DNA from: Diaminobutyricibacter sp049994905
Lineage (GTDB): Bacteria; Actinomycetota; Actinomycetes; Actinomycetales; Microbacteriaceae
Direction: 5' to 3'
Assembly: GCF_049994905.1 (NCBI RefSeq)
Contig: NZ_CP188258.1
Span: 806,001 to 870,000 of the forward strand
DNA: 64,000 nucleotides
Shown piece after piece: positions 1 to 7,990 of this stretch. Numbering within the stretch: the first letter of the stretch is position 1; each line of letters begins with the position of its first letter. Both the position numbers and the translations under genes were made by a program. The notes under the pieces are model-generated. The model ran no database searches. It was not told the DNA's origin and saw only the letters and a list, made by a program, of their open reading frames with translations.

Positions 1-9
1 TTCACGGCT

Positions 10-879
10 CTACGATTCGATCGCGTCGTAGAGAGTGTGCGCGGCCTTCAGGACTCGCCCTGCAGTATCGCGTATCAAGTCGAGGTCTTCGTTGGCCCAT
101 CCGGTGATGTAGCCGATGCTGTAGGCGCTGCTGTCGAATCCTGTGAGTCCGGCGACGATATAGGCGACCGATTCTGCTTCGACTTCCATCCGGCCGCGGT
201 GCTGCTGGTACTCGTCGAGGTCATTGACGTGCTCGAGTTGGATGTGTGCGGCTTCGTGGATGAGCGTCTTGGCTTCTTGCTCCACGCCGAGACCTGCACC
301 CAAGACGACGAGGTGCCGGTCGGGGTCGGTGTACCCGTTCGCGTGTGCGAGAGGTTCACGGGTGATTGCCCATCCGCTCCCTTCGAGGTGCGCGGTCAGA
401 GGCTCAAGCACGTCGTGATCGTCTGCGCCTTCCAAGTTCCGGGTTGGATTCTCTGGCAGCGGCTCGGCACCGTCGATCGGGTCGGTCTGGGTGATGTCGA
501 ACACGGACAGGATGGGGAAGTAGCGGCGAGGGTGATCTGCCGTCCCTCCCGATTCCGTGGCGTCGTTGTCGTCGTCGGGTTGGATGGTCTTCTGTTCGCG
601 GAATCCGAAGATCTTGATCGACTTTGCGCCTTTGCGTACTTGGCGGCCCTTGGCTTGCCATTGCCGGAATCCGGCGACCATTGTCGCGTCGGGGTGTTGG
701 GCGAGGATCAGGAGGAGGTTGTTCAGGCTGTAGCTGTGGAAGGATCGGGCGAAGTCGAGGAATCGACGCCATTCACCGCTGTCGGCCAGTTGCTGGACTT
801 GCTCCACGATGGAGGCGTGCAGGGCTTTCGCTTGCTCGGCCCGTTCTTCTGCTGAACGTTGTCTGGTCTGGGTGCCCAT
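10..879 (-). CDS. ArdC-like antirestriction / zinc metallopeptidase-domain protein
   Basis: 289 residues. The first ~110 residues resemble the ArdC N-terminal ssDNA-binding domain (SYSLNNLLLILAQ, then GFRQWQAKGRQVRKG). The C-terminal half carries an HEAAH zinc-peptidase motif at residues 208-212, with a possible third ligand in EVEAES near residue 236. Proteins of this build are carried by conjugative plasmids and integrative elements and protect incoming single-stranded DNA from restriction; that role here is inferred from family and context. The start is fixed by a strong AGGAGGG ribosome site just upstream. The gene lies downstream of, and on the same strand as, the ParB-domain gene. Antirestriction activity itself cannot be read from sequence. 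Confidence 0.8.
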   Translation of the reverse strand: MGTQTRQRSAEERAEQAKALHASIVEQVQQLADSGEWRRFLDFARSFHSYSLNNLLLILAQHPDATMVAGFRQWQAKGRQVRKGAKSIKIFGFREQKTIQPDDDNDATESGGTADHPRRYFPILSVFDITQTDPIDGAEPLPENPTRNLEGADDHDVLEPLTAHLEGSGWAITREPLAHANGYTDPDRHLVVLGAGLGVEQEAKTLIHEAAHIQLEHVNDLDEYQQHRGRMEVEAESVAYIVAGLTGFDSSAYSIGYITGWANEDLDLIRDTAGRVLKAAHTLYDAIES

Positions 880-896
880 GATCTGTTCCCTCCTCT

Positions 897-919
897 ATCG
901 TTCTTTTGCCGATTTCGGC
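897..919 (-). promoter_or_regulatory. Leader motif upstream of the ArdC-like gene (hairpin plus A-rich tail)
   Basis: Read on the minus strand, a small GCCG-AAAT-CGGC hairpin is followed by AAAAGAACGAT and then the ribosome site. The same arrangement (GCCGGAAAGGC, an A-rich run, ACGATC) precedes the ParB-domain gene and the small gene at 3434. Three genes of one mobile module therefore share a 5' leader motif. Its function is unknown. Confidence 0.45.
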
Positions 920-1238
920 GCTGTGCGCCGATGCATGCCGGGCCCGGAGGGCGGGGGTTCTGGCAGCCAGAGGTCCGGTGGTGGTGTGGATCGCAGGTGC
1001 GGAGCACCTTCCTGAACCATCCGCGCGGGTGGGCTGGTGGGTTCATCGGCCGGAGGGCTGGGCATGCATAAGCTCGTGAGGCGAAGTCGGCAAGAAAGCC
1101 TTGCGGCCGAAGGGCGCTCGATCGCTGCCGCTCCGTCGGCGGTGCCCGTCCGGATGGACGATCCTGAAGGGAGCGCGAGGGAGGCTAGGGTCGCCTTCGC
1201 GCCGGCCGTTTGGCCGGCCCAGCGGTCCCCGATCCGAT

Positions 1239-1271
1239 CTGGCCGGGTGCGCGATGGAACGCACCGGCCAG
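1239..1271 (-). terminator. Stem-loop just downstream of the ParB-domain gene
   Basis: CTGGCCGGGTGCG pairs with CGCACCGGCCAG around an 8-nt loop, with one bulged G. It lies 8 nt past the TGA of the minus-strand ParB-domain gene. There is no strong U-run, so it may be a weak terminator or a 3'-end stabiliser. The rest of the 880-1278 gap holds no supportable gene. Confidence 0.5.
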
Positions 1272-1278
1272 GTCGGGG

Positions 1279-2826
1279 TCAGGCGAGGTCCGGCACGGCG
1301 GCGTCGGGCTCGGCCGGTTCGGCAGTCACCGCCTCGTCGTCGGCGTCTGTTGTCTGCTCATCCGTGTCGGGGGACTCGGGATACCCAGCCGCGATCCGTT
1401 CGACCGGAGCGGGCTTGTATCCCCACACCTCCAACTGGAGGAGGTAGCTGCCCACAACCGTCGACGGGTGCCGCCAGGTGTCGACGTCGTCGGCGCGCGC
1501 TTCGCGCGCGGAGAGGGCCACGGCGAGGGCGACGTGCCCGGCCCTGGTCGGGGCGGTCGCGACGAGTTTCGCGGCCGCGGTTCGGGCGAAGTAGTCCTCG
1601 GTGATGCCGAGGAAGCGCCCGACCAGGTCGCCGGCCTTGTAGTCGGTGATCGACTGCGCGTGCTCGGTGAGAGAGAGCGCGACGAACACCGCCGAATCCT
1701 TCGGGAGGGTTTTGCGGGTGAGGAACTGGGTGATCCAGTCGCGGCGGACCGTGGCAGCGGTGCGCCATGCCTTGTTGTGGCGAACGACCCGCGCCCGTTC
1801 CGCCTTCCGGGTCGCGGCCTCGGCACGCTCACGGGTTGCCTGATCCTCCTCGGTTTCCTCCACGGGCGCGGAACTGGTTCGTTGATGACCGGATGCGGCC
1901 CACAGTTCGTGGTGCCGGTCAGGCTGGGCGCAGACGTCCTCAACCCGGTAGTCGTTGTCTCCGGTACCCCAGACGGACAGGTAGACGGCTCGGCCTTCGC
2001 ATCCGGTGTGGGTGTCGGCGGTCAGCTGCCGTCGGTCGTCGGCATCATCGGCCGCGTCGGTCAACTGCCGCAGGGAGCGGAAACCGGCCCATTCGGTGAA
2101 GACTGTGACGCCGTCCTCGCTGAACTTTTCGGCGAGGGTGGCGGTCCGGTCGGCGACGGCTCGGTCGTCGCGGATTTCTTGAGCCACGTAGGCGAGGTCG
2201 TCGTCATCCTCGGTGAGGGCGATTCGTTGGGCGGCGTCCGGGTCGCCGTCGAACTCGGCGATGAGGATGAGCTTGTCCAAGGAGAGTTGTCCGTGGTCGA
2301 TCGCGGCCTGTTTGGCACTGTCCGATTTTGCCACCGTCAGCGACTGCTTCACACGGTCGCGGGACTCGCCTGCGGCGCGGGCGATCGCCGATTCGCTGAT
2401 CCCGTCGAATGCCAATTGTTCGTAGGCGGTGATCCGGTCGCTGAGGGGCAGGTTCGAGCGGTTAAAAGTGCGCAGCTGGTCGAGGATGCGCTTGGAGGCG
2501 GCAGCGGATGCTGGGGTGAGGCCGAAGATTCCGAGCATCGTGCCGATTCCGGCTTCTTTGGCGGCGAGGGTTCGGCGCTGCCCGTCCCAGATGTAGATGG
2601 TGCCATCCGTGTCACGGCGGGCGTAGACGGGTTCCTGAACTCCGTCGGTCTTGATCGATTCGGCGAACTCGGCGCTGTAGCTGGTGTCGGTGCGGACGTT
2701 GGGGTCGAGTTGTGCGGTGGCGACGTCGATGATCTCGATGGTGACCGCTCCGGCGGCGATCATGCCCGCGAGATCGGCGGGTTCGTTGGCAGTCCGCGCG
2801 GGCGTCTTTCTGGTGGTGTTCGACAT
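1279..2826 (-). CDS. ParB/RepB/Spo0J-type N-terminal domain protein
   Basis: 515 residues from the chosen ATG at 2826 (MSNTTRKTPARTANEPADLA), which follows a GGAAAGGAC ribosome site; an in-frame upstream start at 2874 would lie inside the conserved leader. Residues ~25-130 show the ParB/sulfiredoxin-like fold, including the arginine-rich IWDGQRRTLAA box that corresponds to the GxRR nucleotide-binding motif of ParB. A helical HTH-like segment follows (ITAYEQLAFDGISESAIARAAGESRDRVKQ). The long charged C-terminus is poorly conserved. No ParA partner is visible. Such stand-alone ParB-domain proteins are common on actinobacterial plasmids and ICEs and may act in partition, replication control or transcription. 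Confidence 0.8.
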   Translation of the reverse strand: MSNTTRKTPARTANEPADLAGMIAAGAVTIEIIDVATAQLDPNVRTDTSYSAEFAESIKTDGVQEPVYARRDTDGTIYIWDGQRRTLAAKEAGIGTMLGIFGLTPASAAASKRILDQLRTFNRSNLPLSDRITAYEQLAFDGISESAIARAAGESRDRVKQSLTVAKSDSAKQAAIDHGQLSLDKLILIAEFDGDPDAAQRIALTEDDDDLAYVAQEIRDDRAVADRTATLAEKFSEDGVTVFTEWAGFRSLRQLTDAADDADDRRQLTADTHTGCEGRAVYLSVWGTGDNDYRVEDVCAQPDRHHELWAASGHQRTSSAPVEETEEDQATRERAEAATRKAERARVVRHNKAWRTAATVRRDWITQFLTRKTLPKDSAVFVALSLTEHAQSITDYKAGDLVGRFLGITEDYFARTAAAKLVATAPTRAGHVALAVALSAREARADDVDTWRHPSTVVGSYLLQLEVWGYKPAPVERIAAGYPESPDTDEQTTDADDEAVTAEPAEPDAAVPDLA

Positions 2827-2848
2827 GGTCGTGTCCTTTCCGTTCCTT

Positions 2849-2872
2849 GATCGTTTTCTTTGCCTTTCCGGC
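2849..2872 (-). promoter_or_regulatory. Leader motif upstream of the ParB-domain gene
   Basis: On the minus strand this reads GCCGGAAAGGC (a 3-bp stem around GGAAA), then AAAGAAAACGATC, ending 22 nt before the ATG at 2826. It matches the leader of the gene at 3434 almost exactly and that of the ArdC-like gene more loosely. Confidence 0.5.
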
Positions 2873-2969
2873 AAGACAGATCGAGTTCGGGCGTGGGGGA
2901 GACACCATGCGGTCGTGGAATACCGGACTGAGGGAGCGTGCGACGGAGGGAGGATATGCCGCGAAAGCC
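2849..2969 (+). repeat. Left arm of a long inverted repeat
   Basis: This arm is matched in inverted orientation by 3297-3414. The two arms share GATCGTTTT, the TTTGCCTTTCCGGC box, GTGGAATACCGGACTG and the block GGAGGGAGGATATGCCGCG, with short divergent stretches between. About 330 bp separates the arms. The outer edge of each arm abuts the start of a diverging gene, so both genes inherited the same leader. Confidence 0.75.
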
Positions 2970-3123
2970 GTTGGGGGCGGCGGAGCGCCCGAATATGATC
3001 AGGCGGTCGGAACAGGCGAAGAAACCAATAGGCTCAGCGCCGGCGCCCCGGCTCAACTCAAGCGTTTAGGCGATCGGGTTGTGTATGCGCAGCCACAACC
3101 GGGTCTGGTGTCGGATTTCGCCG

Positions 3124-3174
3124 CCAGCCGATCTCATCCCAGATAAGCGGGTTCGGGCGTAAGAGATCGGCTGG
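3124..3174. other. 12-bp perfect inverted repeat in the centre of the divergent region
   Basis: CCAGCCGATCTC (3124-3135) is answered by GAGATCGGCTGG (3163-3174) around a 27-nt loop. It lies midway between the arms of the long inverted repeat. It could be a hairpin RNA, a protein-binding site or part of a plasmid origin or oriT; none of these can be decided from the sequence. Confidence 0.5.
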
Positions 3175-3296
3175 AAACAGCCAGCTTGCGTCGCTGACTC
3201 ACGACTGATGGAGCCGCCGATGGCGGCGCTGAACTGAAGGCCTTTGTGTGTCTTTCCGCCGTCCGATCGTAGCTCGTTCCCGGCGCTGCCGTTCCG

Positions 3297-3414
3297 GGCT
3301 TTCGCGGCATATCCTCCCTCCGCTGCGCTCCAGTCCGGTATTCCACGGTCCCTCCACTTACGCACCTCCTACTCGCTCTCGATCTCCCCGCCGGAAAGGC
3401 AAACAAAAACGATC
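3297..3414 (-). repeat. Right arm of the long inverted repeat
   Basis: Inverted partner of 2849-2969. Its outer end (3390-3414, GCCGGAAAGGC then AAACAAAAACGATC) is the leader of the plus-strand gene at 3434. Confidence 0.75.
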
Positions 3415-3433
3415 GACCAGGGGAGTGAGTGAG

Positions 3434-3736
3434 ATGCGGGTATTCATCATCGACACCAGAAACATGGGCCCAGAACTGCAGGGTGGACTGATCGGGGTGT
3501 CCGGTTCTTCCGCTCCGAGCGCCGAGGAGAAGCGGGACTGCGTCATCACAGTCGCCCGCTACGCGAACGACGGTTGGGCGATCGCCGCGGACCCGCGGTC
3601 CCCAATTGGGCGGCTCGCAGCAATCACTGCGGAGACCGCCGCCGTCCCCTTCGTTGCATTGGAACGCGTCGCCGAATATGGTGGCCACGTCCCTGGCATT
3701 CCGCTGACCGAAGCACATCTGGTGGAGCTCGACTAA
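3434..3736 (+). CDS. Hypothetical 100-residue protein of the mobile module
   Basis: MRVFIIDTRNMGPELQGGLI to the C-terminus ...LTEAHLVELD. I do not recognise the family. The protein is soluble, mixed alpha/beta in composition, without a signal peptide, membrane segment or cysteine cluster apart from one Cys near residue 35. The ATG at 3434 is chosen because a GGGGAGTGAG ribosome site precedes it and the shared leader motif ends there; upstream codons in frame fall inside the inverted-repeat arm. It diverges from the ParB-domain gene. Its leader, shared with the ParB-domain and ArdC-like genes, suggests co-expression during transfer or establishment of the element. Confidence 0.6.
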   Translation: MRVFIIDTRNMGPELQGGLIGVSGSSAPSAEEKRDCVITVARYANDGWAIAADPRSPIGRLAAITAETAAVPFVALERVAEYGGHVPGIPLTEAHLVELD

Positions 3737-3985
3737 TCAGCCTGCGGTCTTAGCGGGGAGGGCGTGTGTCGCTTCGCAGGGAATGCCTCAGGAGGGACCA
3801 CGGCTCGCTGGTGATGGGATGAGCCGAGTCTGTAATCGCCAAATCGAACGCGCATTCTAACGAGTTCCAGCGTCGGGCCCGAAGCAAACTAAAGCCCCGC
3901 AATACACTCGCCCCATCGGGGTGGCTGGGGACTGTCACCTATCCACGCGGCAGTCCCCGATCAAGATTGTCTGGCTTCGCTTCCC

Positions 3986-4014
3986 TTGCGATATGGCCTA
4001 CTCGTCGATATTCT
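3986..4014 (+). promoter_or_regulatory. Likely sigma-70-type promoter of the secreted glycosidase
   Basis: TTGCGA (3986-3991) and TATTCT (4009-4014) are separated by 17 bp, and the GntR-type palindrome begins 3 bp later. The rest of the 3737-4078 gap holds no gene that I can support. Confidence 0.5.
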
Positions 4015-4016
4015 GC

Positions 4017-4034
4017 GGTATTACCGGTCGGGCC
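4017..4034 (+). promoter_or_regulatory. Putative GntR operator, copy 1
   Basis: GGTATTACCGGTCGGGCC matches the palindromic consensus GGTAAKACCGGTMTTRCC also seen at 10446-10463 and 11521-11538. A second half-site GGTAAT follows at 4035-4040. It covers the expected transcription start of the glycosidase gene, as expected for repression. The regulator is probably the FCD-type GntR encoded at 10693-11454. Confidence 0.6.
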
Positions 4035-4078
4035 GGTAATGTCGGGCATTTGACCGCACAACGATGCAAGGGAGCGTC

Positions 4079-6250
4079 ATGAAAGAATTGCGCGCAGCCG
4101 GTGTGGCTGCTATCGCGGTAATGGGGTTGGTCACTGGTGTCACTGCGGTGGCGCCGGCCTCCGCAGCAACTGAAAGCGTGTCGGTGGACCTTTCGACCGT
4201 GACCGGGCCAGTGAACCATGTGGGCCAGGGGTTTCTCTACGGTCTCAGTCAGGATGGGTCGGCACCGGCGGATAGTGTGCTTCAACCACTTGCGACGACG
4301 TCGTTTCGTGGGGGTGGGGCGCTTGATGTTGCTGGGGAGAAGGGTTATGCGTTTGGTGACTCGAATTTCCTTCCCCGCTACAACATGACCGCTGCGCAGG
4401 CAAAACGTGTCACGAAAGCGCCGTATAACGCGGTTTACGATGTGCTCGTAAGTGATCTGTGGGGTTCTGATGGGTTCCCGGACCGGGCCTCCTCGATCCC
4501 GGAGCCGTGTGATAACAGCGATTGCAGTTCTTGGGTCAGTTTCCTCGGTGAGCTTGTGTCGAAATTGAACGCGGATGGTCTGCAGAATTCGAGCGTGCGC
4601 TTCGACATTTGGAACGAACCGATCGAACCCGGCGCCGGGAGTGGCTTCTGGCCGCGCAGTCAGGCCCAGTATTATCAAATGTGGAACACGGCAGTGACCA
4701 CGATCCGCGGGCTGTATCCTCAGGCCCAGATCGAGGGGCCCTCCAACCCCAGCTTCAATGCTGGTCAGATGGGAGCGTGGCTCGACCAGGCGAAGTCGGC
4801 GGGAACGCTGCCGAACATTCTCAGCTGGCACTTCAGCAACGACCCGGTCGCCGACGCCGCTACCGCCCAGAGCCTGTTGAGTGCCCGTTCGATCACGGGT
4901 GTCAAGCTCGACATCAACGAGTATCTATCGCCGTCGCAGCAGACCCCGGCATACACCGCGTGGTACCTCGCCCGGCTTCAGCACTCCAGTGTCTCGTGGG
5001 CGTCTCACGCGATCTGGTCGAGTTGCTGCGGTGACGCTTCGCTTGACCAAACCTTGGTGCCCGCGGGTGCCTTCCTTACCCCGAGCGGGCAGTACTGGAC
5101 GTATCGGGCTGGGGCAGATCAGAGTGGGTCCGTCGTGAGTAGTACCGGCTCGAGCGACGTGGATCTTGTCGCGTCGCGGGATGACACGGCGCATAAGGCG
5201 TCGATCCTGTTGGGCAGTCCGAGCGGGTTCACGGGGACCCTTTCGGTCAGTTTGAGCGGACTGTCCGCTGCAAGCTATCTCCCAGTGAATGGGCTGGTCC
5301 GTGCGATTGTGCAGCGGATCCCGCAAGGCTCGCTCTCGGCACCGATCACCGTGTCGAACGCCTTGGTGCCGGTGAGCGGTTCCTCGATCGCTCTGAATGT
5401 CCCGTGGACAGCATCGAACGACGCCTATGAAGTGACCTTGCTACCTGGAAATGCGGACTCGTCAGCGGTCGACGGCAACACGACGACCGGTCAGAACCAT
5501 TTCAGTTACGGAGCCAACTGGGGTTTGACCACAGGTGTTTCCGACATGTACAACAACACCGCGAACTGGAACTACACCGGTGGCGCTGGGGCAACGTTCA
5601 GTTTCTATGGCAACCAGGTTCTGCTGTTCGCTGCGAAAGCGGCTGATCAAGGGATCATGTCGCTCTCAATTGATGGAGGTACGGCCTTGACGGTAGATAA
5701 CTACTCGGCCAGCCGCAACGCGAGTGCGCTCGCCTGGACGTCCCCCCTCCTTGCGCTCGGCACACACACGCTGACCATCACCAACACGATGACCAAGAAT
5801 CCCTCCAGCAGCGGTAACAACATCGCGATCGACCGCGCGGATGTTCCGCCGTCGATTGCGCAGGTCGACGGCAATCAGACTGGTACCGGCCTCTCCCAGT
5901 TCAGCTACGGCACAAACTGGGGTGTGACCGGCGGCGTCTCGGACATGTTCACCGGAACCGCTAACTGGAACAATTCCGGTGGCGCTCCAGCAACATTCAC
6001 GTTCTACGGCACCGGCGTCGACCTGTATGCGGCGAAAGCATCAGACCAGGGCGTGATGTTGCTCTCGGTTGACGGCGGAGCGCCGGTCACCGTGGACAAC
6101 TACTCCGCGAGCCGGAACGCAAGTGCCTTGGCCTGGTCTTCGCCGACACTAACCATCGGCACGCACACCTTGACCATCACGAACACGATGACCAAGAACG
6201 CCTCCAGTACAGGGAACAACGTTGCAATCGACCGTGCCGACGTACGCTAA
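4079..6250 (+). CDS. Secreted clan-A-like glycoside hydrolase with two tandem C-terminal beta-sandwich repeats
   Basis: 723 residues from the ATG at 4079, preceded by GGGAG; an in-frame ATG at 4064 has no ribosome site. A Sec signal peptide (residues 1-30, ending APASAA) exports the protein. Residues ~35-350 look like a (beta/alpha)8 glycosidase of the GH39/GH79 type. The candidate acid/base is E180 in DIWNEP and the candidate nucleophile is E281 in LDINEY, about 100 residues apart as in clan A. Residues ~464-595 and 596-723 are two ~80% identical copies of a module (NHFSYGANWG, VDNYSASRNASALAW, GTHTLTITNTMTKN) that probably binds carbohydrate. The operator upstream ties it to the pentose-acid module, so a pentose-containing plant polymer is a reasonable substrate guess. 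The exact GH family is uncertain. Confidence 0.75.
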   Translation: MKELRAAGVAAIAVMGLVTGVTAVAPASAATESVSVDLSTVTGPVNHVGQGFLYGLSQDGSAPADSVLQPLATTSFRGGGALDVAGEKGYAFGDSNFLPRYNMTAAQAKRVTKAPYNAVYDVLVSDLWGSDGFPDRASSIPEPCDNSDCSSWVSFLGELVSKLNADGLQNSSVRFDIWNEPIEPGAGSGFWPRSQAQYYQMWNTAVTTIRGLYPQAQIEGPSNPSFNAGQMGAWLDQAKSAGTLPNILSWHFSNDPVADAATAQSLLSARSITGVKLDINEYLSPSQQTPAYTAWYLARLQHSSVSWASHAIWSSCCGDASLDQTLVPAGAFLTPSGQYWTYRAGADQSGSVVSSTGSSDVDLVASRDDTAHKASILLGSPSGFTGTLSVSLSGLSAASYLPVNGLVRAIVQRIPQGSLSAPITVSNALVPVSGSSIALNVPWTASNDAYEVTLLPGNADSSAVDGNTTTGQNHFSYGANWGLTTGVSDMYNNTANWNYTGGAGATFSFYGNQVLLFAAKAADQGIMSLSIDGGTALTVDNYSASRNASALAWTSPLLALGTHTLTITNTMTKNPSSSGNNIAIDRADVPPSIAQVDGNQTGTGLSQFSYGTNWGVTGGVSDMFTGTANWNNSGGAPATFTFYGTGVDLYAAKASDQGVMLLSVDGGAPVTVDNYSASRNASALAWSSPTLTIGTHTLTITNTMTKNASSTGNNVAIDRADVR
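5468..6247 (+). repeat. In-frame tandem duplication encoding the two C-terminal modules
   Basis: Unit 1 (5468-5863) and unit 2 (5864-6247) are about 390 bp each and encode the paralogous modules that begin VDGN and end AIDRADV. They differ by many silent changes, so the duplication is not recent. Confidence 0.8.
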
Positions 6251-6418
6251 TCGACACGCAAGCAGTCAGATCAAGGTTCCCGGTAGCGTTGCGTTACCCA
6301 GCCTGACCTGACACAGAGTGAGGGCGAGTCAACCCAGCCAAAACGACTCGCCCTCACTGCTGTCTGAATCGCCCGACTTTCGTTCCGTACTTCGAGCGGG
6401 GATGGAACACGACGAACA

Positions 6419-6540
6419 ATGCCGGAGATGCGTGAGCGGGCGCTCCGCATGCTCTGGAGGCTGTGCCGGAGCAGCCGACGATAATGAGCGCGATCCTTCA
6501 AGTGGCCGGGCTTCTCGGAATGAGCCGCGCGCAGGAAATC
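6419..6540 (+). pseudogene. Remnant of an IS3-type transposase OrfA
   Basis: The piece MPEMRERALRMLWRL, then in another frame IMSAILQVAGLLGMS, resembles the start of IS3-family OrfA proteins (an MRERALRM-type helix followed by a VAxxLGM-type helix-turn-helix). Stops and a frameshift interrupt it and the rest of the element is missing. Otherwise the 6251-6764 gap shows no gene. Confidence 0.4.
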
Positions 6541-6764
6541 GACCGCCACAGAAGGAGATGATCAGGTTCAACGATGCGTACCCGGATCGTTTCGCGGGGG
6601 CCTGAACTCATGTATCTTTCCGGACCTCGACGACATCAGTTATCGCATTGAGATTCCGAGTCACGCGCCCGACCAACTGTTGAGGTTGTCGGCGATCAGT
6701 GATCGGAGCGCCGGGCGAAACCGCTTCCCTCAGCGCGGGCAACCCGGTTGATCCATTAGCGATC

Positions 6765-7946
6765 TCAACGGGAGATACCGACGTCCGCCCCGACGTTGCG
6801 GAGGTCGACATCTTCCTCGACCGACCCCGCCGACCAGAACGCCAGGTCAAGCGGCTCAAACGGGTGTTTCCTGAGCTCCACGAGGTCGAGTTCGACTCCG
6901 AGTCCCGGACGGTCAGACGGTGAGATGTAGCCATCAACGACCTCGGATCCGCCGCGGACGACCTCATGTCTCCATGGCACGTCCCAGGGCGCCATCATCT
7001 CCTGAATCATGAAGTTGGGCGCGATCATGTCGACGACCAGTGATGCTGCTGTGGCCACGGGCCCGTTCGGATTGTGCGGTGCGACAGCGATGAACGACGT
7101 TTCTGCCATGGCCGCGATCGCGAGAGTCTCCGCAATCCCGCCAACATGTACAACGTCCGGTTGGAGCACGTGCACCGCTCCGCGGTCGATCAAAGGCTTG
7201 GCGTCCAGTCTTGAGTATGCGCGCTCGCCCGCTGCGATCGGCATTGGTGCTCGTGCTGCCAACCGAGCCATTGCTTCGGCGTTATTGGGGGGTAGGGGTT
7301 CCTCAAAGAAGAGACACTGGTAGGGGCCAAGACGATCGGCGATGCGCAACGCGGATTGAACATCGAACCTGCCGTGCCCCTCGATCAGGAGGTCGACGTG
7401 TTTGCCGAGATTGCGCCGAAGCGCGTCCACAATCCCTATCGCCTTGTCGACCTCATCGGGTTCAGGGAAGTGTTCGGCTTGCCCGAACGGGTCGAACTTG
7501 ATGGCGCGGTAGCCGAGCTCGACGATCTCGCCAGCACTTGAAACCCACTCGTCTATTTCCTGAAGGCCGCCGTACCAGCCATTGCCATACACCTTGGCCT
7601 TCTCGCGGATCTTCCCGCCAAGGAGCTGCCAAACCGGTGCACCGAGGTGCTTCCCGAGAATGTCCCACAACGCGATTTCCACACCCGCTAGGCCTGTTCC
7701 TGCGACATAGCCACCGGTCCAGAATGGATCACGCGTAAGCGCGCGCCGCAACGTGTTCACTTCCAACGCACTTCGGCCGATCAGTGTCCGCTTGAGATCC
7801 TCGAAGTGCCCGGTGATCGTCCACTCGCGGCCTTCGACCGTGGCTTCGCCGACACCGACCAGACCGGTGTCGGTCTCGACCTCGACGAAGACCCAGTTCC
7901 GCAGGCCCGCGCCGCAGATGTGCCAGCGGATATCAGCAATTCGCAT
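6765..7946 (-). CDS. Enolase-superfamily sugar-acid dehydratase (galactonate dehydratase-like)
   Basis: 393 residues, full length for mandelate-racemase-group enzymes. N-terminal capping domain to ~residue 110, then the barrel: KFDPFG (KxD-type loop), LLIEGHGRF (metal ligand E plus a GHGRF segment typical of galactonate/gluconate-type dehydratases), FFEEPLPP (second ligand), AAGERA (third ligand) and APHNPNGP (catalytic His). It should remove water from an aldonate to give a 2-keto-3-deoxy acid. It is the last gene of a three-gene minus-strand operon with the semialdehyde dehydrogenase and the lactonase. The context favours a pentonate as substrate, though D-galactonate cannot be excluded. 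Confidence 0.8.
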   Translation of the reverse strand: MRIADIRWHICGAGLRNWVFVEVETDTGLVGVGEATVEGREWTITGHFEDLKRTLIGRSALEVNTLRRALTRDPFWTGGYVAGTGLAGVEIALWDILGKHLGAPVWQLLGGKIREKAKVYGNGWYGGLQEIDEWVSSAGEIVELGYRAIKFDPFGQAEHFPEPDEVDKAIGIVDALRRNLGKHVDLLIEGHGRFDVQSALRIADRLGPYQCLFFEEPLPPNNAEAMARLAARAPMPIAAGERAYSRLDAKPLIDRGAVHVLQPDVVHVGGIAETLAIAAMAETSFIAVAPHNPNGPVATAASLVVDMIAPNFMIQEMMAPWDVPWRHEVVRGGSEVVDGYISPSDRPGLGVELDLVELRKHPFEPLDLAFWSAGSVEEDVDLRNVGADVGISR

Positions 7947-7990
7947 TCTTTTCAGCCTCCATGTCCTTGAATGAGCGAATCGACCTGTAT

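Noticed and set aside
1210..2850. Long open frame (546 codons) antisense to the ParB-domain gene
   Set aside because: Glycine/valine-rich translation with no domain, exactly mirroring the third-position GC bias of the real gene on the other strand.
2907..3365. Two inward-reading small frames in the inverted-repeat arms, both containing EGGYAAKA
   Set aside because: The arms differ by indels that shift the frame between other conserved blocks, so the peptide similarity is limited and conservation is not coding.
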